Positions 1-5,943 of a DNA stretch of 5,943 nucleotides are shown piece by piece (within the stretch, counting starts at the first letter, position 1; each line of letters begins with the position of its first letter). This stretch comes from DATGMS01 sp040905145. Lineage in GTDB: Bacteria > Bacteroidota > Bacteroidia > Cytophagales > Cyclobacteriaceae. Where the stretch lies: assembly GCA_040905145.1 (NCBI GenBank), contig JBBDSC010000136.1:1-5943 (forward strand), in the 5' to 3' direction. A program made the position numbers and the translations under genes. The notes below the pieces were generated by a model. That model made no database searches. It was not told where the DNA came from and worked only from the letters and a program-made list of their open reading frames with translations.

Positions 1-297
1 TCCACAATAATGAAGTTAACCTCAATTGGAGAAATTATAGCTACTAACAGTACGGCAGCACTTGCTTTTGATGACGCTCAAGCATCGACCGAGATATTGG
101 CAGCGCTTCAGGCTGAACAGCATATTGTTGCAGCTATTTTATTGGATAGTGTAGGGCATCCTTTTGCCCAGTATCCTGCAAACCTTCCCCTGGGAAAACT
201 TCCTGTCTACCCCCCTCCAATGGGCTACCAATATGTTGACCAGCACCTGGAAGGATTCCAGCCCGTCCTGCAGGGGACCAAGCTTCTCGGAACCCTA

Positions 298-300
298 TCC
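298..300 (+). other. Frameshift 1 (one base missing) at the end of the CHASE8 domain
   Basis: The upstream frame reads GTLS and then stops at TGA 301-303. The next frame, from CTG at 300, reads LKSDLKALDERF, which is the usual continuation of CHASE8 into the second membrane helix (GTL-x-LxSDL). Restoring a single base around 298-300, for example CTATACCTG or CTATCCCTG, rejoins the two. The site has only a two-C run, so simple homopolymer miscounting explains it less well than the second site. Confidence 0.8.
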
Positions 301-425
301 TGAAATCGGATTTGAAAGCTTTGGATGAACGCTTCCAGCTTTATGGTATGGTGGTGCTATTTGTGATGGCTTTTTCTTTCCTGATAGCATGGGTACTTTC
401 CAGGTTCCTCTCAAAAAGCATTCAG

Positions 426-430
426 CCCCC
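426..430 (+). other. Frameshift 2 (one base missing) in a C5 run at the start of the HAMP domain
   Basis: Upstream of the run the frame reads FLSKSIQP and downstream it reads PIIALSETATAIS. Together they form the expected membrane-to-HAMP junction, where a proline is followed by I-x-x-L-x-E-T. Six C bases instead of five would give CAG CCC CCC ATT and restore the frame. A homopolymer is a typical place for either replication slippage or a base-calling error. Confidence 0.82.
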
Positions 431-1507
431 ATTATTGCCCTCTCCGAAACGGCTACAGCCATTTCTGACCGTCAGGATTATTCAGTGCGGGCAATTAAGC
501 AGGGGAAGGATGAATTAGGTTTCCTAACCGATGCTTTTAATGATATGCTTGAGCAGATTCAGGCGCAAAACCAAACCTTAAGCAGGTTCAACAAAAGCTT
601 GGAACAAAAGGTGACTGAGCGGACCCTGGAACTTGAAATTGCTTTGAAAGAGCAAAAGGAGGCGGAAATAGAGGTTTTTGAAAAAAACAAGGAGCTTTCC
701 CATACTTTGGAGGAACTTCAAAGTACGGAAGAAAAGCTTATTGAGCTAAACAATGAACTTGAGCGAAGGGTGGAAGACAGAACAAAAGAGCTTTTGGTAA
801 GAGGGAAGGAGCTAAAGACAAAAAACCTGGAGCTCGAAAAGGTAAATATTGACCTCGATAATTTTATTTACACAGCCTCCCATGATCTTAAAAGCCCTAT
901 TGCCAACCTTGAAGGCTTACTCATTGTTCTAAAGGAGAAATTAGAGAATATCGCTACACCCATTCATTTGCAGTTTTTGGATATGATGAATACTTCTATT
1001 TTTAAGTTAAAAAAAACAATTGCAGACCTTACCGAAATAACAAGAGTTCAAAAAGATATAGAAGAGGATCCCAAACAGGTTTTCTTTAAGCAATCAATTG
1101 AAGATGTAAAGGAGGATATCATGTTTGGCATGAAAGAATCGGGCGTAATCATAAAGGAGGAACTGGAAGTTGCCCAAATTTTTTACCCTGCAAAAGGACT
1201 AAGAAGTATCCTTTACAACCTCCTGAGCAATGCCATAAAATATAGGTCCCTGGAAAGACCTGCCGAGATAAAGATTAAAACCTATCAGGAAAATGGTTCG
1301 GTTGTAATGATGGTGGAAGATAATGGATTGGGAATTGCGGAGCATCACCTGCCAAAATTATTCAGCATGTTCAAAAGGTTTCATAACCATGTGGACGGCA
1401 CTGGAATAGGCTTGTATATTATTAAAAAAACCGTTGAAAACAGAGGGGGCAGAATTGAATATGTGAGTAAGGGAGATAAGGGGAGCATTTTTAAGGTGTA
1501 TTTTTAA

Positions 1508-1690
1508 ATCAGCTAGAATCCTATTTTCAAAATCGTGAGAATCCATAAACATCAATTCTAAGTGGGTGCTATCAAAAGTATAGACGAAAATTCAGCGTAA
1601 ATTCCTCCAATGGTATGGCTTCTTTCAATATTCCGCTTCCCCTATTATATCAGTTGGCATACTGAGAGGTTTTTAGCTCTGGCGCAGGAA
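1508..1690. other. Convergent intergenic stretch, no gene seen
   Basis: These bases lie between the kinase stop and the operon terminator. Stop codons are frequent in the frames I read, and I see no start with a credible protein, no tRNA-like fold and no clear inverted repeat with a T-tract that would terminate the + strand kinase transcript. On the - strand a stretch of about 25 codons (roughly 1581-1655) ends in LEEFTLNFRLYF then stop, but it has no start codon and no family I recognise. It may be chance or a decayed gene end. Confidence 0.5.
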
Positions 1691-1731
1691 TAAAAGGAAA
1701 CAGCTTAGAGGAAAATCCTCCAAGCTGTTTC
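1691..1731 (-). terminator. Rho-independent-type terminator of the susC-susD-DUF3823 operon
   Basis: Bases 1697-1706 (GAAACAGCTT) and 1722-1731 (AAGCTGTTTC) are perfect reverse complements. Inside them, 1708-1712 pair with 1716-1720, leaving an AAA/TTT loop at 1713-1715. The one imperfect position, 1707 with 1721, is A against C on the + strand but a G-U wobble in - strand RNA, giving a continuous 16-pair stem there. On the - strand the stem is followed by CCTTTTATT, a short interrupted U-tract; the + strand side has no U-tract. It begins 59 bases past the DUF3823 stop, so it most likely ends the - strand operon. Confidence 0.75.
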
Positions 1732-1790
1732 AATATCTATCCTAAAGTTAAGACCGCTATATTTATTGTTAAGGGCGATTTTCTAAAATT

Positions 1791-2471
1791 TCATGGAATA
1801 GTAACTGGAAAAACCTTGCTGTAATTGTATTTATTGAGTCCATTATCAGTACGAACGGCAATTCTCACATAGTACTTGCCCGAAGTCAAATCAGTAACCT
1901 CGTCGGTATATTGGGTAGCCAAAATATCAGCATCATCCGTTTCTGATAGGTCGGTCTGTGATTTGAAATCAAACACCACATTGTTTGAGGTAGGGACTTT
2001 GGAAACCAGGGTTTTTCTTTCAACGATTTTATCTCCAATCTGGCTGCGCACAATTTTATAGCTGGAAGTAATTTTTCCAGAACCCGCCTCAACCGAAACA
2101 TTGGTAACAGCCAGGAAAGGCGTTACGGTAAAATTCACCTCCGTACGGTCACCAACTTTTACAACAGCAGTATCAACAGGAAAGAATGCTCCTTCAGTAG
2201 GAATTACTTTATACTCATTCTGAAAAATCCAGGCATTTTCAAAGGTTCCGTCAGGCTTCCCGGAGAAAATTATCGGAGAGTTCATTCGTCCGCCTTCCTC
2301 ATAAAGCTTAATATTAAATCCTTCCGGCTGTTCCGATTGTAAAGTCTCATTGGTTATATTATCCATAAGGCTTCCATAGATAGCACCATTAGGTTCTGCA
2401 AAGTTATAAATTTCGCATGATGCAAAAAAGGCACCCATTATTAGCAGAAAAAGAATCTTTTTAAGTGTCAT
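1791..2471 (-). CDS. DUF3823-family SusE-position lipoprotein
   Basis: The 226-residue product begins with a lipoprotein signal peptide: KK, a hydrophobic stretch, and the lipobox FASC with Cys19 as the predicted lipidated residue. Residues about 20-120 match the DUF3823 pattern: a Y-x-x-P-x-G-x-I-x-G strand, an I-x-L-Y-E-E-G segment, the KPDGTFENAWIF-x-x-EY core (residues 72-87), then FFPVDTAVVKV and NFTVTPFL. Residues about 121-226 form a second, probably Ig-like beta domain ending in YYVRIAVRTDN. Proteins of this family usually sit just after SusD in uptake loci and are thought to be accessory surface lipoproteins; a direct ligand-binding role is inferred. The ATG at 2469-2471 is preceded by an A/T-rich stretch with no Shine-Dalgarno sequence. 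It starts 19 bases after the susD stop, so it is co-transcribed, and it is the last gene before the terminator. Confidence 0.85.
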   Translation of the reverse strand: MTLKKILFLLIMGAFFASCEIYNFAEPNGAIYGSLMDNITNETLQSEQPEGFNIKLYEEGGRMNSPIIFSGKPDGTFENAWIFQNEYKVIPTEGAFFPVDTAVVKVGDRTEVNFTVTPFLAVTNVSVEAGSGKITSSYKIVRSQIGDKIVERKTLVSKVPTSNNVVFDFKSQTDLSETDDADILATQYTDEVTDLTSGKYYVRIAVRTDNGLNKYNYSKVFPVTIP

Positions 2472-2490
2472 ATATTGTAATTTTTGATTA

Positions 2491-4269
2491 TTAATAATTA
2501 GGGTTCTGAATCAGGGTCGGATTTTTTGCAATCTCTCCCGGATCAATCCTTTCGTAATATGCTTTTGCATCAAAAGTTTTATGCCACCTACCGGCAACTG
2601 CTGTTTCAAACCGATAAGCATCTGCCTGCACATCATAATAAGGCTTTAATGCTGTAAAACGGACATTGTTTAATTTTTTATCGGAAATCCGCCATCTCCT
2701 GTAGTCCCACCATCTGTGGCTTTCAAAAGCCAATTCTACCAGTCTTTCATGTCGGACCCTTTCTAGGGTCACTTCAGCGTCATCCAGTAACTTAATACCT
2801 GCACGGTCCCTGATTTCGTTGGTAGCCCATTTTGCATCTGATATTTTGTCCAGCTCAACAGCAGCTTCTGCATAATTCAAAAGTACTTCAGCATATCGAA
2901 ACACAATCCAGGCTTGGTCTGAAGAAGCCGCTCTAGATTGGGCCATGTTATAATCGAGATATTTTCGAATATAAAATCCGGTTTGCGTTTTTTCGACCGA
3001 TCCACTGCCAAATCCATTTACTCCTACAATACGAATAGTTCCATTTTCATTATCAGGCTGATGTGTGGTCAAATTATATAAACTTGTTTCATCACCTGCT
3101 TCCCATTTAACTCCCTGATCATAAATTCCAGCCTGTACATCAATTACAGTACCTCGGAAGGTTCCAAATGGGACAATTACAGTTGCCAGACACCTAGGAT
3201 CCTTGTTTAGGAAGAGATCCGTGGGATCTTCGTAAAATATAGGAGAGCCGTCAGGATTTTTAAGTTTTAAGGTTCCTGGAGTCCCGTCCACATACTCAAA
3301 CTGTTCCACCAGCTCCAGGTAAGGACCAATGCCTGAACTAAATCCTGTTGGTGCCCTTATACTAAAGGGAAGGTTGGATTGGTCGTATCGGTGTGTTTTA
3401 TCAGGGTATTGATAATAAACTGAAAAAATTGCTTCAGGATTATCATTGTCAAGGAATAATTCTGTGAAGTTGATTTCTTTATCCGGATTTTTCATGTACA
3501 ATGAATGTTGACCGGAATCAATCACCAATTTCGCAGCATCATAGGAGGCCTGCCAGTATTTATTTGCTTCTGCAGGGTCAATTCCGACAAGCCCGTTAAG
3601 CATAACTGAACCATACTTGGCTACGGAAGCAGCATATAACATGGCACGGGATTTTAATGCCAAAGCGGCATATTTGGTTGCCCGTCCTGGTACATTTATT
3701 TCCGGTAGAGCAGAAGCAGCTTCATCAAGTTCGGTGGCAATAAAATCCCAAACTTCCTTTTCTGTATTCCTAGGAACCTGAAGCGCTGCTATATTGTCAC
3801 CAGTAAAATTCTGTACCTCTTTAATAATCGGAATACCGCCATAACGCTTCCCCAATCCAAAGTAATAGAAAGCCCTGATGAACTGAGCTTCCCCCAGCAA
3901 AGAACTCTTTTCCGAATCAGAAAGATTTGCAGTAGGCAATTTTCCAATTAAATCATTTACATTTCTTATATGGTCGTAACCCCACCAAGGAAACCATGTT
4001 CCATCTGATATGCTAGTCAATTTAGCATTCCCAAGATAGCTCATTGATTCATCAGTAGAGTTTGATAAGATTGGGATTCGATTGAAACCATCTAATGGTA
4101 ATTTATCATATAAGGATGCCATATATGCTTCTATCCCTGCTTCACTCTGGAAAATCTGATCATCTGTAAGAATGTTAATAGGCAAAATATCCAGCTTGTC
4201 ATCATTACATGAATTATTGAATATCAGCAATGACAGCATTATAAAGAAGTATATTAATTTATTTTTCAT
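2491..4269 (-). CDS. SusD/RagB-family outer-membrane nutrient-binding lipoprotein
   Basis: The full-length product (592 residues, normal for the family) is the extracellular lid of a SusCD importer, capturing a ligand and handing it to the SusC barrel. The signal peptide ends at a lipobox-like NNSC with Cys21. The mature start C-N-D-D-K-L-D is acidic, as in Bacteroidota lipoproteins exported to the cell surface. Typical SusD features follow: ILPINILTDDQIF (28-40), the TPR-region motif GEAQFIRAFYYFGLGKRYGG (126-145), then the C-terminal RagB part with FRYAEVLLNYAEA (457-469), NEIRDRAGI (484-492) and ERLVELAFESHRWWDYRRW (508-526), and an end rich in Asn and Pro (NPTLIQNPNY). The start is ATG 4267-4269, 12 bases after the susC stop, without a Shine-Dalgarno sequence. 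The ligand cannot be predicted: glycans are commonest, but peptides and other polymers occur. No truncation or frameshift is seen. Confidence 0.96.
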   Translation of the reverse strand: MKNKLIYFFIMLSLLIFNNSCNDDKLDILPINILTDDQIFQSEAGIEAYMASLYDKLPLDGFNRIPILSNSTDESMSYLGNAKLTSISDGTWFPWWGYDHIRNVNDLIGKLPTANLSDSEKSSLLGEAQFIRAFYYFGLGKRYGGIPIIKEVQNFTGDNIAALQVPRNTEKEVWDFIATELDEAASALPEINVPGRATKYAALALKSRAMLYAASVAKYGSVMLNGLVGIDPAEANKYWQASYDAAKLVIDSGQHSLYMKNPDKEINFTELFLDNDNPEAIFSVYYQYPDKTHRYDQSNLPFSIRAPTGFSSGIGPYLELVEQFEYVDGTPGTLKLKNPDGSPIFYEDPTDLFLNKDPRCLATVIVPFGTFRGTVIDVQAGIYDQGVKWEAGDETSLYNLTTHQPDNENGTIRIVGVNGFGSGSVEKTQTGFYIRKYLDYNMAQSRAASSDQAWIVFRYAEVLLNYAEAAVELDKISDAKWATNEIRDRAGIKLLDDAEVTLERVRHERLVELAFESHRWWDYRRWRISDKKLNNVRFTALKPYYDVQADAYRFETAVAGRWHKTFDAKAYYERIDPGEIAKNPTLIQNPNY

Positions 4270-4281
4270 GATCTGTAAGAT

Positions 4282-5943
4282 TTAAAATGTGATATTCAAC
4301 CCTATGCTTAAATTTCTGGTAATAGGGTATGAGTTATTACCACTCCACCCTAGATCTGGAACTTGTTCCGGATCTAAAAGCCTCATTTTCGTCCAAGTAT
4401 AAAGGTTAAAACCGCTGAAATAAATCCTCATATTTTGAAGATTGGCTTTCTTTAATAATGAATTCTTTACTGTATAACCAATTTCCAAATTTTTTAACCT
4501 CAAATAGCTAGCATCTGGCAGCCAGAAAACCGACGGCCATGTATTAGAAGGTACATTGACTGTCGCTCCAGTTGTAGGGTAGAGGCCTGGTACCCAAGGA
4601 CTGTCGGTGTTAAAAATATCCTCGTGGTGCCACCTATCAAAAAAAGCTGTAAGGCTGTTTCGTCCCCAACGGTTCGGTATGAGACTATATCCGCGGTACT
4701 CAAAGTTATAATTGGCTGCACCTTGGAATAATATATTCATATCAAATTTTCTCCACGACAAATTAATATTCAAGCCATAGTTTATATCCGAAAGTCTGCC
4801 CCTTGTAATAGGAGTCATGTCTAAATCACTCAAAATTCCATCATGATTTACATCCTTATATTTAAAATCTCCGGGACTTAAAGTCCTGTTCCCCTGCCCA
4901 TCTTGTATAGGAGAATTCAGAATTTCTTCTACTGCTTGAAATTGACCCAAAAGACTATATCCCCATCTCATATTGTCCCATCGGTTAGTTGTATTGTTTC
5001 TCCAATTCAGGTACGAATTTCCATCAGTGGCCCTTTCAACATGTGTTCCCTGCCCACGGGCATAGGCTACGTTTGCTGAAATATTATAGGTTAGTTCACC
5101 TAATGTTTTCCTATGTCCAATCATGAGTTCTAAACCCCTTCTCACATCTTTATTTAGGTTTTCCTGTGGCAAATTAGCACCGACAGAAGCAGGGATTGAA
5201 AGGGCACGGGTAGCCAATAATCCTGAACGGTTACGCTGGAAAAGATCAAATTGCAATGATATTAAACCTTGAAAAAGACTAAGGTCTACACCAATATTTT
5301 TTGATGTAACAGTAAACCAGGTGATATTTGGATTTGGCATACCCCTGAATCCTAAACCAGAAATAACTTCATTATTGAAAATATAATTACTGCTTGGGTA
5401 ATTATAACCCGTTAAAAATTGGAAAGAGGAGGCCCCATCATCACCCATTTGACCCCATGATCCTCTTAACTTTAAATCAGTAATAAAAGAAAAATTATTC
5501 TTAATAAAATCTTCTTCTGATATTCTCCAACCTAGAGAAGAAAATGGAAAAAATCCCCACCTTTCTCCTTTAGGAAACTTTGATGAACCTCCATAATTAA
5601 AACCAATTTCAAAGAGATACTTGGTTAAATAGTCATAATTCAACCTGCCGATAACATTCTGATTGGCATTTTCATAAATATTACCGGAGCCTACTTGTGC
5701 ATTCGCAGAAATACCTGCAAAAAATTGGTCGACATCTATGGCAAACTCTTTTTGAGCCCACATATTATCACTCTTTACCTGCCTTTCTTCGTAAGCAATA
5801 GAAGCTTTAACACCGTGTTTTTGTAAAAACAACTTTTCATAGTTAAGCTGCGCAAGAACGGTACTTCTCTGGAGCTCTGAATAATTTCCATTTAAATTGG
5901 ACGGTTTATTTTGGATACCTGTCTCAGGATATGTATCTGAAAT
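4282..5943 (-). CDS. SusC/RagA-family TonB-dependent outer-membrane transporter, C-terminal part
   Basis: The frame is open through the right edge, so only the last ~553 residues of a protein normally near 1000 are present. The signal peptide, TonB box, plug and first barrel strands lie outside. A TTG at 5830-5832 is an internal leucine, not a start: the upstream codons (YPETGIQN, STVLAQLNYEKLF) read as SusC sequence. The visible part is barrel, with alternating aromatic strands, NQNVIGRLNYDY, GFFPFSSLGWRISEE, LRGSWGQMGDDG, WFTVTSKNIGVDLSLF, GQFQAVEEI and a GDFKYKDVNHDG segment. It ends in LRLKNLEIGYTV, the late-strand YFSGFNLYTWT and a terminal Phe (NITF), the usual BAM signal. DVNHDGILSDLD (4819-4854) has the spacing of a calcium-binding EF-hand-like loop. 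The protein moves ligand captured by the adjacent SusD across the outer membrane using TonB-ExbBD energy. Its promoter and substrate cannot be seen here. Confidence 0.96.
   Translation of the reverse strand: MSDTYPETGIQNKPSNLNGNYSELQRSTVLAQLNYEKLFLQKHGVKASIAYEERQVKSDNMWAQKEFAIDVDQFFAGISANAQVGSGNIYENANQNVIGRLNYDYLTKYLFEIGFNYGGSSKFPKGERWGFFPFSSLGWRISEEDFIKNNFSFITDLKLRGSWGQMGDDGASSFQFLTGYNYPSSNYIFNNEVISGLGFRGMPNPNITWFTVTSKNIGVDLSLFQGLISLQFDLFQRNRSGLLATRALSIPASVGANLPQENLNKDVRRGLELMIGHRKTLGELTYNISANVAYARGQGTHVERATDGNSYLNWRNNTTNRWDNMRWGYSLLGQFQAVEEILNSPIQDGQGNRTLSPGDFKYKDVNHDGILSDLDMTPITRGRLSDINYGLNINLSWRKFDMNILFQGAANYNFEYRGYSLIPNRWGRNSLTAFFDRWHHEDIFNTDSPWVPGLYPTTGATVNVPSNTWPSVFWLPDASYLRLKNLEIGYTVKNSLLKKANLQNMRIYFSGFNLYTWTKMRLLDPEQVPDLGWSGNNSYPITRNLSIGLNITF

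Larger units (their letters stand above)
1..1507 (+). pseudogene. CHASE8-HAMP sensor histidine kinase, 5'-truncated by window edge and twice frameshifted
   Basis: This is the distal part of an inner-membrane two-component sensor kinase that would autophosphorylate a histidine and pass the phosphate to an unknown response regulator. The frame is open from base 1, and residues around GEIIATNSTAALAFDD match the start of a periplasmic CHASE8 sensor, so the ATG at 10 is internal. CHASE8 continues to about 297. A membrane helix (about 342-400), a HAMP domain (about 395-580) and a long coiled coil (about 590-850, with two LE-x-x-V-x-x-RT-x-EL motifs 53 residues apart) follow. The HisKA H-box is ASHDLKSP (His codon 881-883). 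The ATPase domain has an N-box LLSNAIKY (Asn at 1229), G1 DNGLGI (1319) and G2 GTGIGL (1397). Three reading frames are needed: one base is missing near 298-300 and one in 426-430. Joining them restores about 502 family-like residues with no other stop. All catalytic motifs are intact, so this is a recent lesion or a sequencing error. No response regulator gene is adjacent. Confidence 0.88.

Noticed and set aside
10..303. A small independent 97-residue protein starting at ATG 10
   Set aside because: The frame is open upstream to base 1 and the residues match the interior of a CHASE8 domain. The stop at 301 comes from a frameshift, so this is part of the kinase.
298..430. Programmed ribosomal frameshifting in the kinase
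   Set aside because: Neither site shows a slippery heptamer such as A-AAA-AAG, and no evident stimulatory structure was found. Two shifts in the same direction within 130 bases in a kinase of this family have no precedent I know of.
599..790. The two LE-x-x-V-x-x-RT-x-EL motifs as an internal gene duplication
   Set aside because: The offset of 53 residues is not a heptad multiple and the DNA between copies is not similar. Such motifs are common in kinase signalling helices, so convergent coiled-coil composition explains them.
1358..1555. Minus-strand 65-residue frame overlapping the kinase end
   Set aside because: It lies mostly antisense to the conserved kinase ATPase domain and shows no domain or signal of its own.
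1508..1790. Insertion-sequence end, tRNA, riboswitch or CRISPR in the intergenic region
   Set aside because: I found no paired terminal repeats with target duplications, no cloverleaf and no repeat-spacer pattern. The only strong structure is the terminator hairpin.
1876..2101. Frames on both strands within the DUF3823 gene
   Set aside because: They are shadows of the DUF3823 gene, which has a signal peptide, lipobox and family motifs in its own frame.
4500..4721. Minus-strand 73-residue frame inside susC
   Set aside because: It is an out-of-frame shadow of the continuous SusC barrel coding sequence.
5830..5832. TTG as the start codon of susC
   Set aside because: The frame continues upstream without a stop to the window edge with SusC-like sequence. 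The usual signal peptide, plug and TonB box are absent after this codon.

Overview
The window looks like chromosomal DNA of a Bacteroidota bacterium. The main reason is a SusC/SusD outer-membrane nutrient-uptake pair followed by a DUF3823-type lipoprotein. Further support comes from A/T-rich gene starts without Shine-Dalgarno sequences and a moderately AT-rich base composition. The histidine kinase style (CHASE8, HAMP, long coiled coil, HisKA with a FIYTASHDLKSP H-box) fits environmental Cytophagales-like members, but genus cannot be decided from this sequence.

Layout: on the + strand, bases 1-1507 hold the distal part of a membrane sensor histidine kinase. It runs in from the left edge and is broken by two single-base deletions, near 298-300 and in the C-run at 426-430. 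On the - strand, entering from the right edge, is an operon read right to left: the C-terminal ~553 residues of a SusC/RagA TonB-dependent transporter (4282-5943), a complete SusD/RagB lipoprotein (2491-4269) and a complete DUF3823 lipoprotein (1791-2471). The two internal gaps are only 12 and 19 bases. The kinase and the operon converge on a 283-base intergenic stretch (1508-1790). That stretch contains a strong hairpin (1697-1731) which is best read as the terminator of the - strand operon. The remaining 183 bases (1508-1690) hold no gene I can support.

How the genes work together: SusC forms the outer-membrane barrel and SusD the surface lid that captures a ligand, usually a glycan, for TonB-driven import. 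The DUF3823 protein is a probable accessory surface lipoprotein of the same complex. No glycoside hydrolase, sulfatase, peptidase or dedicated regulator of the locus lies in the window, and the operon ends right after the DUF3823 gene, so the substrate cannot be named. Nothing links the convergent kinase to the operon.

I found no previously undescribed system here. The points most worth a second look are the two frameshifts in an otherwise well-conserved kinase and the strand-asymmetric terminator between the convergent units.
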